Part shown: positions 37,489-46,554 of the stretch, piece after piece
Layout of the letters: every line of letters starts with the position of its first letter
How positions within the stretch are numbered: position 1 is the stretch's first letter
Origin: Betaproteobacteria bacterium
Lineage (GTDB): Bacteria; Pseudomonadota; Gammaproteobacteria; Burkholderiales; Thiobacillaceae
Assembly (NCBI GenBank): GCA_016234655.1
Contig: JACRAU010000004.1
Coordinates: 124,001-188,000 of the forward strand
Length of the DNA stretch: 64,000 bases
Direction: 5' to 3'
Notes under the pieces: model-generated
What the model was told of the DNA's origin: nothing
Databases searched by the model: none
The model's input: the letters and a program-made list of their open reading frames with translations, nothing else
Made by a program: the position numbers and the translations under genes

Positions 37489-38870
37489 TGCTACCCCCCG
37501 CCGTCCTCGCCGAATTCGCCGCGCTGCTCGGCCCCGAGCGGGCGCGCGCCGATGCCGACACCCTGGCCCTCTACGCCCAGGACGAGACCCCCGGCCGCTG
37601 CCCGCCCGAGGCGGTGTTATTCCCGACCTCGCACGACCAGGTCGCCGACTGCGTGCGCCTGGCGCTCGAACACCAACTGCCGATCACGCCGCGCGGCGCC
37701 GGCTCCGGCAACGTCGGCGGCGCCCAGCCGACGCCGGGCAGCCTGGTGCTCAGCTTCGAGTGCATGAACCGCATCGTCGAATTCGACCCGGCCAATCGGC
37801 TGATCGTGGTCGAGCCCGGCGTCGTCACCCAGGACATCGACCAGCTCGCGCGCAGCGCCGGCCTGATGTACGCGCCCGACCCCGGCAGCGGCGCCTACAG
37901 CCGCATCGGCGGCAACCTGGCGATGAACGCGGCCGGCCCGCGCGCGGTGAAATACGGCGTCACCCGCGACCACGTGCTGGCCTTGCGCGCAGTGGACGGC
38001 AGCGGCCGCGAACTGCGCACCGGCGGCCGCACCAGCAAATACGCCACCGGCTATGACCTGACCCGGCTGTTGGTCGGCTCGGAAGGCACGCTGGCGCTGA
38101 TCACCGAGGCCACGCTGAAACTGGTGCCGGCGCCCGAGCGTACCGCCTCGTTCCGCCTCTGCTATGCCAGCGACACGGCCGCCTGCGCCGCCGTGCAGCG
38201 CATCATGCGGCAGCCGGTCGTGCCGTCCGCCTTGGAATTCATGGACCGCCGTTCGATCGATGCGATCAAAGAATATGGCGCCGCCGAGGGCCTGCCGCCC
38301 GGCACCGAGGCCGTGTTGATGGTCGAGGCCGACGGCCCGGCCGAGGACATCCCGCGCCAGGTCGCCGCGCTGGAGGCCGCCCTGCGCGGCGACGGCCTGC
38401 TGGAGCTGCAAACCGGCTTCACCCCGGCCGAGATCCAAAATCTGTGGACCGCGCGCAAATCGCTGTCGCACGCGGTGAAGAAGATCGCGCCGCTCAAGAT
38501 CAACGAGGACATCGTGGTGCCGGTGTCGCGCCTGGCCGAGCTGGTCGCCGCCATCGACGCCATGGCCACGCTGCACCGCCTGCCCATCGTCAGCTTCGGC
38601 CACGCCGGCAACGGCAACCTGCACGTCAACCTGATGGTGCATCCGGACGACGAGGACGAGATGGCGCGCGCCGAGACCTGCCTGCGCGAACTGGTCGAGA
38701 CCGTGCTGCGCCTCGGCGGCACGCTGTCCGGCGAACACGGCATCGGCAACAAGAAGCGGCAGTTCATGCCGCTGGAGATCGAGCCCGACACCCTGGCCCT
38801 GATGCGCGAACTCAAGCGCGTGTTCGACCCGCGGGGCATCCTGAACCCGGGCAAGAAACTGCCGGACTAG
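37488..38870 (+). CDS. FAD-linked 2-hydroxyacid dehydrogenase (GlcD-like)
   Basis: This 460-residue protein has a PCMH FAD-binding domain with PITPRGAGSGNVGGAQPTPG and NLAMNAAGPRAVKYGVTRDH, and a C-terminal oxidase domain ending in SGEHGIGNKKRQFMPLEI and ILNPGKKLPD. It resembles GlcD and D-lactate/glycolate dehydrogenases. It probably oxidises a 2-hydroxy acid and passes electrons to a quinone or Fe-S partner. No glcE or glcF gene is adjacent, so it may act alone, as LDH-type enzymes do. Confidence 0.88.
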   Translation: MLPPAVLAEFAALLGPERARADADTLALYAQDETPGRCPPEAVLFPTSHDQVADCVRLALEHQLPITPRGAGSGNVGGAQPTPGSLVLSFECMNRIVEFDPANRLIVVEPGVVTQDIDQLARSAGLMYAPDPGSGAYSRIGGNLAMNAAGPRAVKYGVTRDHVLALRAVDGSGRELRTGGRTSKYATGYDLTRLLVGSEGTLALITEATLKLVPAPERTASFRLCYASDTAACAAVQRIMRQPVVPSALEFMDRRSIDAIKEYGAAEGLPPGTEAVLMVEADGPAEDIPRQVAALEAALRGDGLLELQTGFTPAEIQNLWTARKSLSHAVKKIAPLKINEDIVVPVSRLAELVAAIDAMATLHRLPIVSFGHAGNGNLHVNLMVHPDDEDEMARAETCLRELVETVLRLGGTLSGEHGIGNKKRQFMPLEIEPDTLALMRELKRVFDPRGILNPGKKLPD

Positions 38871-38950
38871 GCCCCAACCCGAATTTGCTACAATTGCGCC
38901 ACCCACCGCCCGCCCACCGGCCGGCGGTTTTTGTTTTCTAAGCACATAGC

Positions 38951-40564
38951 ATGAGCGCCACACTCTTCCCGCCCGAACTGGTCCGCGACGTCGCCCGTCG
39001 CCGCACCTTCGCCATCATCTCCCACCCCGACGCGGGCAAGACCACGCTGACGGAAAAGCTGCTGCTGTTCGGCGGCGCCATCCAGATGGCCGGCACGGTG
39101 AAGGCGCGCAAGAGTTCGCGCCACGCCACCTCGGACTGGATGGAGGTGGAAAAACAGCGCGGCATTTCGGTGACCAGCTCGGTCATGCAGTTCGACTATG
39201 CCGGCCACACCATCAACCTGCTCGACACCCCCGGCCACCAGGACTTCTCGGAAGACACCTACCGCGTGCTCACTGCGGTCGACGCCGCAGTGATGGTGAT
39301 CGACGCGGCGAAAGGCGTCGAGGCGCAGACCATCAAGCTGCTCGATGTCTGCCGCCTGCGCAACACGCCGATCATCACCTTCGTCAACAAGCTCGACCGC
39401 GAGGTGAAGCCGACGGTGGAACTGTTGGAAGAGATCGAGTCGGTGCTCAAGATCGACTGCGCCCCGGTGACCTGGCCCATCGGCATGGGCAAGAGCTTCC
39501 GCGGCGTCTACCACCTGCTGCACGACCAGACCATGCTGTTCCAGGCGGGCGAAGAACACGCCGGCGGCGCCACCGAGCTGATCGAAGGCCTGAACAATCC
39601 GCGCCTGGATGAGATGTTCCCCATGGAAATGGGCGCCACCCGCGACGACGTCGAGCTGATCCAAAGCGCCAGCTCGCCCTTCGACATCACCGCCTTTCTC
39701 GCCGGCCGCCAGACCCCGGTGTTCTTCGGCTCGGGCATCAATAACTTCGGCGTGCGCGAGATTTTGCAGGCCCTGGTCGAATGGGCGCCGCCGCCGCAAC
39801 AGCGCGACGCCGGCAGCCGCATGGTCGAGCCGGCGGAAAAACCGTTCACCGGTTTCGTGTTCAAGATCCAGGCCAACATGGACCCCAAGCACCGCGATCG
39901 CATCGCCTTTTTCCGCGTCTGCTCGGGCCGCTACTCGCCCGGCATGAAGGTGCAGCACCAGCGCATGGGCCGCGAAATGAAGCTGGGCAACGCCCTCACT
40001 TTCATGGCCAACGAGCGCGTGCACATGGAAGACGCCGTGGCCGGCGACATCATCGGCATCCACAACCACGGCCAGTTGCAGATCGGCGACACCCTTACCG
40101 AAGGCGAGGCCCTGCACTTCAAGGGCATCCCCTACTTCGCGCCCGAGATGTTCCGCACCGCCCGCCCGCGCGACCCGTTGAAGAGCAAGCAGTTGCAAAA
40201 GGGCCTGAAAGAGCTGGGCGAAGAAGGCGCCATCCAGGTGTTCGAAACCCTGGCCGGCGGCAGCCTGCTGTTGGGCGCCGTGGGCCAGCTGCAATTCGAA
40301 GTGGTGGCCCAGCGCCTGGCCACCGAATACAAGGTCGACGCCGTCTACGAAGGCGCCGACATCTACACCGCCCGCTGGCTGAGCTTTCCCGACGAGGCCA
40401 CCCGCCGCCAGTTCGAGAAGGACCAGATGATCCGCATGGGCCAGGACGTGGACGGCAACCCGGTCTATCTCGCCACCAACCGCTACAACCTGGAACTGCT
40501 CATGGAAAAGTGGCCCAAGGTGAAATTCCACGCCACCCGCGAGCACGGGCAGCGGGTGGACTAA
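38951..40564 (+). CDS. prfC: Peptide chain release factor 3
   Basis: This 537-residue GTPase has the P-loop in [20 protein letters not shown], switch [20 protein letters not shown] in [10 protein letters not shown], and a C-terminal RF3 domain ending [16 protein letters not shown]. It recycles RF1/RF2 from ribosomes after termination. The leader contains a GGCGGTTTTTG tract but no strong hairpin. Confidence 0.96.
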   Translation: MSATLFPPELVRDVARRRTFAIISHPDAGKTTLTEKLLLFGGAIQMAGTVKARKSSRHATSDWMEVEKQRGISVTSSVMQFDYAGHTINLLDTPGHQDFSEDTYRVLTAVDAAVMVIDAAKGVEAQTIKLLDVCRLRNTPIITFVNKLDREVKPTVELLEEIESVLKIDCAPVTWPIGMGKSFRGVYHLLHDQTMLFQAGEEHAGGATELIEGLNNPRLDEMFPMEMGATRDDVELIQSASSPFDITAFLAGRQTPVFFGSGINNFGVREILQALVEWAPPPQQRDAGSRMVEPAEKPFTGFVFKIQANMDPKHRDRIAFFRVCSGRYSPGMKVQHQRMGREMKLGNALTFMANERVHMEDAVAGDIIGIHNHGQLQIGDTLTEGEALHFKGIPYFAPEMFRTARPRDPLKSKQLQKGLKELGEEGAIQVFETLAGGSLLLGAVGQLQFEVVAQRLATEYKVDAVYEGADIYTARWLSFPDEATRRQFEKDQMIRMGQDVDGNPVYLATNRYNLELLMEKWPKVKFHATREHGQRVD

Positions 40565-40571
40565 ACCGGCC

Positions 40572-40838
40572 ATGGCCGCCGCGCAGCCCTGGCACATCTA
40601 CATCCTGCGCTGCGCCGACGGCACCCTTTACACCGGCATCACCACCGACCTGGCCCGGCGGCTGGATGAGCACAACCAAGGCGGCGCCCTGGGCGCCCGC
40701 TACACCCGCAGCCGGCGCCCGGTCGAACTCATCTATTCGGAACAGGCGGACAGCCGGTCGGCCGCCGCCAAGCGCGAAGCCGCACTCAAGAAGCTGGACC
40801 GCACGGCCAAACTGGCCCTCGCACAGCAAACCCCTTAA
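40572..40838 (+). CDS. GIY-YIG nuclease-domain protein
   Basis: This 88-residue protein belongs to the UPF0213/YhbQ-like single-domain GIY-YIG group: WHIYILRCADGTLYTGITTD, RRLDEHNQGG, ARYTRSRRPVELIYSE. It lies 7 bases after prfC. Its 3' end (40776-40838) has a diverged second copy 656 bases downstream, on the far side of a toxin-antitoxin pair. Confidence 0.9.
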   Translation: MAAAQPWHIYILRCADGTLYTGITTDLARRLDEHNQGGALGARYTRSRRPVELIYSEQADSRSAAAKREAALKKLDRTAKLALAQQTP

Positions 40839-40843
40839 CCGTC

Positions 40844-40872
40844 ATTGCGAGCCCGCACAGCGGGCGCGGCAA
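40844..40872. repeat. CATTGCGAG-type palindromic unit
   Basis: Nested arms ATTGC/GCAAT and GCCCGC/GCGGGC around an ACA loop. The GTCATTGCGAG...GCAATCC form is a common dispersed palindrome in proteobacteria. It lies between the GIY-YIG gene and the toxin-antitoxin pair. Confidence 0.7.
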
Positions 40873-40944
40873 TCCACAACCCAGGCTTGCTCAATACCCA
40901 ATACAGTGCTTAAATCAGCACCTAATTAGGTATAGGAAACCACC

Positions 40945-41217
40945 ATGAACATCCTGCCCGCCCAAGAAATCAAGCGCCGCGGTATCTCCGCCGTCGACGA
41001 GGCCCTGGCCCAAGGCCCGGTGCACATCGTCAAGAACAACCGGCCGCAATACGTGGTGCTGACCGAAGAGAACTACCGCGAACTATTGGAACTTCAGGAA
41101 GAGGCCACCCTGGCGCGCATCAAGGCCTCGCTCGAAGACGCCAAGGCCGGCCGCGTCACCCGCCATGACAGCGTCGATGCCCTGATGCAACGTCTGGACA
41201 GCGTAGCCGCCGAATGA
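40945..41217 (+). CDS. Phd/YefM-type antitoxin
   Basis: This 90-residue protein has the Phd/YefM fold: MNILPAQEIKRRGISAVDEA, PVHIVKNNRPQYVVLTEENY and a C-terminal helix that would wrap the toxin (ARIKASLEDAKAGRVT). It overlaps the toxin gene by 4 bases (ATGA). It should neutralise the toxin and bind the operon promoter. The ATG follows AGGAAAC. Confidence 0.9.
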   Translation: MNILPAQEIKRRGISAVDEALAQGPVHIVKNNRPQYVVLTEENYRELLELQEEATLARIKASLEDAKAGRVTRHDSVDALMQRLDSVAAE

Positions 41218-41492
41218 GCTACACCCTGGTCACCACGGCCTTCTTCGAGCGCCGTGCCCGCAAGTTTCTGACCAAACACCCCGACCTGAGGCCGCGCTTC
41301 ATCCAGACCTTGGAACAACTGCGCAACGACCCTTTCGAACCCAGCCTGAAACTCCACCCGCTCACCGGCAAGCTCCAAGGCATGCAAGCGGTGAACCTCA
41401 CCTACAGCTACCGCATCACCCTCGCCCTGCAAGTCACCGAACACGAAATCCTGCTGCTCGACATCGGCAGCCACGACGAGGTGTACGGCTAG
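41214..41492 (+). CDS. RelE/YafQ-type mRNA interferase toxin
   Basis: This 92-residue protein has the RelE/ParE fold: SYTLVTTAFFERRARKFLTK, a central LKLHPLTGKLQGMQAVNLTY and terminal SYRITLALQ and DIGSHDEVYG, as in YafQ-like toxins with the terminal H-D. It would cleave mRNA on the ribosome. It is coupled to the antitoxin by ATGA and directly precedes a fossil of the GIY-YIG gene. Confidence 0.88.
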   Translation: MSYTLVTTAFFERRARKFLTKHPDLRPRFIQTLEQLRNDPFEPSLKLHPLTGKLQGMQAVNLTYSYRITLALQVTEHEILLLDIGSHDEVYG

Positions 41493-41493
41493 A

Positions 41494-41550
41494 GAAGCCG
41501 CGCTCAAGAAGCGGGACCGGGCCGCCAAACTGGCCCTGGCCCAGCGCTGA
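41494..41550 (+). pseudogene. Fossil 3' end of a GIY-YIG gene
   Basis: Translates as EAALKKRDRAAKLALAQR and stop, aligning with EAALKKLDRTAKLALAQQ at the end of the GIY-YIG gene 40572-40838. About four-fifths of the bases match, with the last codons different. It begins 2 bases after the toxin stop. It marks the old downstream border of the locus into which the toxin-antitoxin pair arrived. Confidence 0.85.
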
Positions 41551-41551
41551 A

Positions 41552-42010
41552 TTACATCAACACCGGCAACACAAACACCAGGGCGATATTCAGCAGGCCC
41601 AAGGTCAGATTGGTGCCGATAATGCGGCGAATCACCACCAGCACCTCGCCCGCCGTCGGCCAGGCCTCGGCCTTAACCGCCGCAACGAAGCGGCGATAAG
41701 GCACGAAATACACATAGAAGTAGATCGCCGCCATCACATAGCCGATGCCCGCCATCACATGCACATGCTTGGGCACCACGCCGAAGCCGCCCACTTGGTA
41801 AACGATGCCCTGCCCCGTCAGCAATAACAGCACCACCGCCAGCCACACCCAGGGGAAAAAGCGGCCGAACACCCCGGCCCACAAGCGCAACCGCACAGGC
41901 GGCTCCAACTGCGCCGCCGCCACCGGCCGCAACACCTGATGGGCAAAGAACATGCCGCCCACCCAAACCACCGTGGCCAGCACATGCAACATGTAGAGCA
42001 GCTTGATCAT
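41552..42010 (-). CDS. CopD-like small integral membrane protein
   Basis: This 152-residue protein has four hydrophobic helices: YMLHVLATVVWVGGMFFAHQ, PWVWLAVVLLLLTGQGIVYQ, HVHVMAGIGYVMAAIYFYVY and a C-terminal ILGLLNIAL-like helix. His residues at the helix ends (HVLATV, FFAHQV, KHVHVM) resemble the CopD/DUF2269 families, which may bind copper or haem. No copC neighbour. Function is uncertain. It converges on the toxin-antitoxin region. Confidence 0.75.
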   Translation of the reverse strand: MIKLLYMLHVLATVVWVGGMFFAHQVLRPVAAAQLEPPVRLRLWAGVFGRFFPWVWLAVVLLLLTGQGIVYQVGGFGVVPKHVHVMAGIGYVMAAIYFYVYFVPYRRFVAAVKAEAWPTAGEVLVVIRRIIGTNLTLGLLNIALVFVLPVLM

Positions 42011-42265
42011 CGGGTGCCTCCGTCAAGGTCGAGCCTGCACTTTAACCGGGCCGGAACAAACCCACCATCCCCGCCAGGCCATTGAAATGTTAGGATTCCC
42101 AGCGGGAGACACACACATCAATGACGCTCGCAGCCCACGCCCGGGAGAATATCGACAAGCTGCAACAAGCCGCCAGCTGGCCTGCCTGCCATTCGTGGGA
42201 GGCCAACAACCGCCCAATGACGGTGCCCTTCCCTCAATCGCGCCAACTCTGCGATAAACAACACC

Positions 42266-43978
42266 ATGAATTCTGAAGAACAACAATTCCTCAACGACCT
42301 CGACAAGCGACTGTGGACCATGGCCAACAAGCTGTTGCCCATGCTCGACGCCGCCGTTTACAAACACGTCGTGCTCGGCCTCATCTTCCTCAAATACGTG
42401 TCGGATTCTTTCAAGGAGCGCCGCGCGGAGCTGTTTGAAGCCTTCGCCAACCCGAATCATGACTACTACCTTGGCGAGGATGCCCTGGAGCTGATTGAGC
42501 AGGAACTCGAATCCCGCGACTACTACACCGAGAAGAACGTCTTCTGGGTGCCGGCGCTGGCGCGCTGGGATTTCCTGCAGGCCAATGCCAAGGTCGCGGT
42601 CGGCACCGTGCTTCAGGTCAAAAACGGCAAGACCGCCGAATACAAATTCAACGGCATCGGCCGCCTGCTCGACGACGCCCTCGAAGCCGTCGAGAAGGAA
42701 AACCCCAAACTCAAGGACGTGCTGGAAAAAGACTACGCCCGCAAGCAGATCGACGCCGCGCTGCCGGGCCTCATCGACCTCATCGCCGAAATCCCCTTCC
42801 AGCACGGCACGCTCCATGCCAAGGACATCCTCGGCCACGTCTACGAATACTTCCTCGGCGAGTTCGCCATGGCCGAGGGCAAGAAGGGCGGGCAGTACTA
42901 CACGCCCAAGAGCATCGTCACCCTCATCGTCGAAATGCTGGAACCCTACCAGGGACGGGTGTACGACCCCTGCTGCGGTTCCGGCGGCTTCTTCGTGCAG
43001 TCGGAAAAGTTCGTCGAAGAGCACGGCGGCCGCATCGGCCAGATCTCCGTCTACGGGCAGGAATCCAATCCCACCACCTGGCGCCTGGCCTCCATGAACA
43101 TGGCCATCCGCGGCATGGACTTCGACTTCGGCAAGGAACCCGCCAGCACCTACACCCGCGACCAGCACCCCGACCTGCGCGCCGACACCATCATGGCCAA
43201 CCCGCCCTTCAACATGAAGGAGTGGAACGCCGGCGTCAAAGACGACGACCCGCGCTGGAAATACGGCATCCCGCCCGCCGGCAACGCCAACTTCGCCTGG
43301 ATGCAGCACATGATCCACCACCTGGCGCCGCACGGCAGCATGGCCCTGCTGCTCGCCAACGGCTCCATGAGCAGCAACACCAACAACGAAGGCGAAATCC
43401 GCAAGGCGCTGATTGAAGCAGATTTGGTCGAATGCATGGTCGCGCTGCCCGGCCAACTCTTCACCAACACCCAAATCCCCGCCTGCATCTGGTTCCTCAC
43501 CAAATCCAAGAACCCCTCGCCCGCAAGCGGGAGAGGGGCAGGGGAGAGGGCAAGCGGCACCCGCGAGCGCAAGGGCGAAACCCTCTTCATCGACGCTCGC
43601 AACCTCGGCTACATGAAAGACCGCGTGCTGCGCGACTTCGCCCCCGCAGACATCCGCAAGATCGCCGACACCTTCCATGCCTGGAAAACCGTACCCCCCT
43701 CTCCCGCAAGCGGGAGAGGGGCTGGGGGAGAGGGTACAGCGGCGTACCAAGACATCCCCGGCTTCTGCAAAGCGGCCAAGCTCGAAGACATCAAAAAGCA
43801 CGACTACGTGCTCACACCCGGCCGCTACGTCGGCGCGGCGGAGCAGGAACCCGACGGCGAACCATTCGAAGGCAAGATGGCGCGACTCACCGCACAGCTG
43901 AACGAGCAGTTCGGCGAGAGTGCGCGGCTGGAGGCGGTGATTCACGAGAATCTGGCGAGGCTGGGTTATGGCGGGTGA
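42266..43978 (+). CDS. hsdM: Type I restriction-modification DNA methyltransferase HsdM
   Basis: This 570-residue protein has an HsdM_N helical domain (FLNDLDKRLWTMANKLLPML), the SAM site VYDPCCGSGGFFVQSEKF, and the catalytic NPPF in IMANPPFNMKEW, as in N6-adenine methyltransferases. It methylates adenine at the HsdS-specified site. Two in-frame insertions of a palindromic repeat add SPASGRGAGERASG near residue 416 and PPSPASGRGAGGEG near residue 476, both in surface-loop positions absent from normal HsdM. The gene remains open. Its end overlaps hsdS by 11 bases. Confidence 0.95.
   Translation: MNSEEQQFLNDLDKRLWTMANKLLPMLDAAVYKHVVLGLIFLKYVSDSFKERRAELFEAFANPNHDYYLGEDALELIEQELESRDYYTEKNVFWVPALARWDFLQANAKVAVGTVLQVKNGKTAEYKFNGIGRLLDDALEAVEKENPKLKDVLEKDYARKQIDAALPGLIDLIAEIPFQHGTLHAKDILGHVYEYFLGEFAMAEGKKGGQYYTPKSIVTLIVEMLEPYQGRVYDPCCGSGGFFVQSEKFVEEHGGRIGQISVYGQESNPTTWRLASMNMAIRGMDFDFGKEPASTYTRDQHPDLRADTIMANPPFNMKEWNAGVKDDDPRWKYGIPPAGNANFAWMQHMIHHLAPHGSMALLLANGSMSSNTNNEGEIRKALIEADLVECMVALPGQLFTNTQIPACIWFLTKSKNPSPASGRGAGERASGTRERKGETLFIDARNLGYMKDRVLRDFAPADIRKIADTFHAWKTVPPSPASGRGAGGEGTAAYQDIPGFCKAAKLEDIKKHDYVLTPGRYVGAAEQEPDGEPFEGKMARLTAQLNEQFGESARLEAVIHENLARLGYGG
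43511..43550. repeat. GC-rich palindromic repeat, in-frame insertion 1 in hsdM
   Basis: Core CCCTCGCCCGCAAGCGGGAG then AGGGGCAGGGGAGAGGG. The left half forms a hairpin about GCAAGC. It is read in frame to give SPASGRGAGERASG. Confidence 0.85.
43691..43737. repeat. GC-rich palindromic repeat, in-frame insertion 2 in hsdM
   Basis: Core CCCCCCTCTCCCGCAAGCGG then GAGAGGGGCTGGGGGAGAGGG. It is bounded by GTAC on both sides, which could be a target-site duplication. It is read in frame as PPSPASGRGAGGEG. Confidence 0.85.
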
Positions 43979-45275
43979 GTGGAAGTCTCAGCCACTCTCC
44001 TCGCTCCTTGCTGAAGGGCGCGGGATTTCATACGGCATCGTTCAGCCTGGCACTCATCTGAAAAATGGCGTGCCCATCGTCCGAGTCGCTGACATTCGAG
44101 GTGGCCGCATTGCGACGGATCAGCCGATGAGGGTTGCCCCGGAGATCGAAGCCGCTTATGCGCGTACTCGCTTAAACGGGGGTGAGTTGCTCTTAACGCT
44201 CGTCGGCACTGTAGGGGAAGCGGCTGTAGTTCCACCTGAGATGAAAGGTTGGAATGTTGCTAGAGCTGTCGCAGTTATTCCTGTCCGAGAAGATGTCGGC
44301 GCCTATTGGATAAAGCTCGCGCTTAACGCACCTGAGGCGCGCGAGATGATTTTTGGGCGCTTGAATACAACCGTACAGGCCACGCTTAATCTAAAGGATG
44401 TTGCGCAACTTCCGATCCTTCTTCCCGACGAAGGGGAACGTGAGCGCATCGCCCACATCCTCGGCACCCTCGACGACAAAATCGAACTGAACCGCCGCAT
44501 GAACGAAACGCTGGAGGCCATCGCGCGGGCGATCTTCAAGTCCTGGTTCGTCGACTTCGATCCCGTCCGCGCCAAAGCCAGCGGCGAACCGCCCGAATCC
44601 ATCTGCCGCCGCTTACGGCTAACCCCCGACCTCCTCGCCCTCTTCCCCGACCGCCTCGTCGATTCCGAACTCGGCGAGATTCCGGAGGGGTGGGAAGTCT
44701 CAACCTTGGGCGAACATATCGAGATTTTCGATTCGAAACGCATACCGCTTTCGAATCGAGAACGCGAAGTGCGTAGAGGGCAATATCCTTACTATGGCGC
44801 GGCCTCGGTAATGGACTACGTCGACGACTATATTTTCGATGGCATCTACGTTCTGATGGGTGAAGACGGTTCCGTTGTCAACGAATATGGATCACCTGTA
44901 ATTCAGTATGTCTGGGGGAAATTCTGGGTTAATAACCACGCGCACGTACTACTGGCGAAGACACCTATGGCGAGCGAGCATCTTCTTTTGTTGCTCAAGC
45001 GGGCCAACATTGCACCTTTTGTGACCGGTGCAGTGCAAGCAAAACTTAGTCAAGGGAATTTAAGACGCATCCCTCTAGTATCTGCGTCTGCCCGCGTCGT
45101 AGAAGAGTTTGCCAAGCTCATAGTCCCGTTCTTCGATTTGATGCGATCGCGAGAAGAGGAAACTCGCACCCTTGCGAATGCGCGAGATGCGCTCCTCCCC
45201 AAACTCCTCTCCGGCGAACTGCGAGTGAAGGACGACAAGGCTGACGTTGCAATGAAAGAGGTTGCTCATGGCTGA
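43968..45275 (+). CDS. hsdS: Type I restriction-modification specificity subunit HsdS
   Basis: This 435-residue protein has two target-recognition domains separated by conserved helices. The first TRD spans about 1-150 and the second about 240-400. The conserved central region reads [20 protein letters not shown] and [18 protein letters not shown], and the second conserved region ends [14 protein letters not shown]. It sets the bipartite DNA target for HsdM and HsdR. TRD1 and TRD2 are noticeably more AT-rich than the conserved parts, as expected for exchanged TRDs. A diverged copy of its last 23 codons lies at 46486-46554. Confidence 0.94.
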   Translation: MAGEWKSQPLSSLLAEGRGISYGIVQPGTHLKNGVPIVRVADIRGGRIATDQPMRVAPEIEAAYARTRLNGGELLLTLVGTVGEAAVVPPEMKGWNVARAVAVIPVREDVGAYWIKLALNAPEAREMIFGRLNTTVQATLNLKDVAQLPILLPDEGERERIAHILGTLDDKIELNRRMNETLEAIARAIFKSWFVDFDPVRAKASGEPPESICRRLRLTPDLLALFPDRLVDSELGEIPEGWEVSTLGEHIEIFDSKRIPLSNREREVRRGQYPYYGAASVMDYVDDYIFDGIYVLMGEDGSVVNEYGSPVIQYVWGKFWVNNHAHVLLAKTPMASEHLLLLLKRANIAPFVTGAVQAKLSQGNLRRIPLVSASARVVEEFAKLIVPFFDLMRSREEETRTLANARDALLPKLLSGELRVKDDKADVAMKEVAHG

Positions 45276-45714
45276 CATCCATCTCACCCAATCTGAAGCC
45301 GATGCGTTGATTGCGATGGAGAAGCATCGCCTCGACGATGAACGCTACCATTACCCTACCGCTGGTTCACTGGTGGTGCCGCTGCAATCGCCGGACAAGC
45401 GGGAGCAGTTTCTGCTTGATATCCGCAGGGGACGCATTGATCTGGCCAAAGGAAAATATCAGGCCCGTGCGCGACAGGTGGTCGTGCTGGTGCGGCTGGA
45501 TTTTGGCGGTGCCCCGCATCGAAACCCGGACGATCAGGAAATCGGCAGCCCTCATCTGCATGTATACCGTGAGGGCTATGGTGACAAGTGGGCCTTCCCC
45601 GTACCTGCCGAGCATTTCCCGAGGGTGTCCGACCTGTGGGGCACGCTGGAAGACTTTATGCGGTTCTGCCGTGTCACGGTGCCGCCTTACATTGAGCAAG
45701 GGCTGTTCACATGA
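45268..45714 (+). CDS. DUF6978-like protein inserted in hsd operon
   Basis: This 148-residue protein overlaps the hsdS end by 8 bases. ATG 45268 is chosen over TTG 45262. It contains [20 protein letters not shown] and [20 protein letters not shown], consistent with the DUF6978 family, which is often paired with DUF1828 proteins. Function is unknown; the pairing within a restriction island suggests a defence or toxin-antitoxin pair. It overlaps the next gene by 4 bases (ATGA). Confidence 0.75.
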   Translation: MADIHLTQSEADALIAMEKHRLDDERYHYPTAGSLVVPLQSPDKREQFLLDIRRGRIDLAKGKYQARARQVVVLVRLDFGGAPHRNPDDQEIGSPHLHVYREGYGDKWAFPVPAEHFPRVSDLWGTLEDFMRFCRVTVPPYIEQGLFT

Positions 45715-46475
45715 TTCAGGATGTCCAGAAACTGCTTGATGACTATGTGGCCTGGCTGAGGGACAAAACCCTGCTGCGCGAAGTGGCGGATTGGGTGGAG
45801 ATCACGACACCGTATCTGGATCGGCACAACGATTACGTCCAAATCTACGCCAGGAAATCGAATGGCGCATACGTCCTGACGGATGACGGCTACACGCTCG
45901 AAGACCTGGAACAAAGTGGCTGCAAGCTGAACAGCCCGAAGCGCCAGGAGTTGTTGAAGATGACTCTGAATGGGTTCGGCGTTCAACTCCACGGAAGCGC
46001 GTTGGAAGTCCATGCCACACCGGACAACTTTGCTTTACGCAAGCACAACCTCGTTCAGGCGATGCTGGCCGTGAACGACATGTTCTATCTGGCCGTGCCG
46101 ATGGTGGCGAGCCTGTTCTACGAGGATGTGGTGGCGTGGCTCGATTTGCACGATGTTCGCTACACGCCAAAGGTGAAATTTTCAGGCAAGACTGGTTACG
46201 ACCATCTGTTCGATTTCGTGATTCCGAAGTCACGCAAACAGCCCGAACGGATTATCCAGACCATCAATCGACCCAATCGTGACACTGCCCAAGCGGTTGC
46301 ATTTGCGTGGATTGACACCAAGGAAGTGCGGCCTCCGGATTCCAGGGCATTTGCCTTGCTGAACGATTCGGAAATCGCGATTTCGTCCGCCGTTACGGAC
46401 GCGCTTCAGAATTACGATGTGCGCCCGATTCCGTGGAGCAAGCGGGAAGAGGTCTGGGAGGAGCTGGCGGCGTGA
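45711..46475 (+). CDS. DUF1828/DUF1829-domain protein
   Basis: This 254-residue protein has an N-terminal DUF1828-like domain with [20 protein letters not shown] and [13 protein letters not shown], and a C-terminal DUF1829-like domain with [20 protein letters not shown]. Its partner upstream is DUF6978-like; the two overlap (ATGA). The biochemical role is unknown. The pair sits between hsdS and a fossil hsdS 3' end. Confidence 0.8.
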   Translation: MIQDVQKLLDDYVAWLRDKTLLREVADWVEITTPYLDRHNDYVQIYARKSNGAYVLTDDGYTLEDLEQSGCKLNSPKRQELLKMTLNGFGVQLHGSALEVHATPDNFALRKHNLVQAMLAVNDMFYLAVPMVASLFYEDVVAWLDLHDVRYTPKVKFSGKTGYDHLFDFVIPKSRKQPERIIQTINRPNRDTAQAVAFAWIDTKEVRPPDSRAFALLNDSEIAISSAVTDALQNYDVRPIPWSKREEVWEELAA

Positions 46476-46485
46476 GCGACCTCCA

Positions 46486-46554
46486 CTCCCTAAACTCCTC
46501 TCCGGCGAACTACGCGTGCCAGTCGATGATGAGGCGGTGGAGGTAATGGCATGA
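46486..46554 (+). pseudogene. Fossil 3' end of an hsdS gene
   Basis: In frame this reads [20 protein letters not shown] then MA and stop, matching [20 protein letters not shown] at the end of hsdS. The stop overlaps the fic ATG (ATGA), so this is the former junction of another hsdS allele with fic. Confidence 0.85.

Noticed and set aside
42121..42276. 51-codon frame (MTLAAHARENIDKLQQ) before hsdM
   Set aside because: It overlaps the hsdM start, has no ribosome site, and matches no known gene end. It could be another fossil, but nothing supports it.
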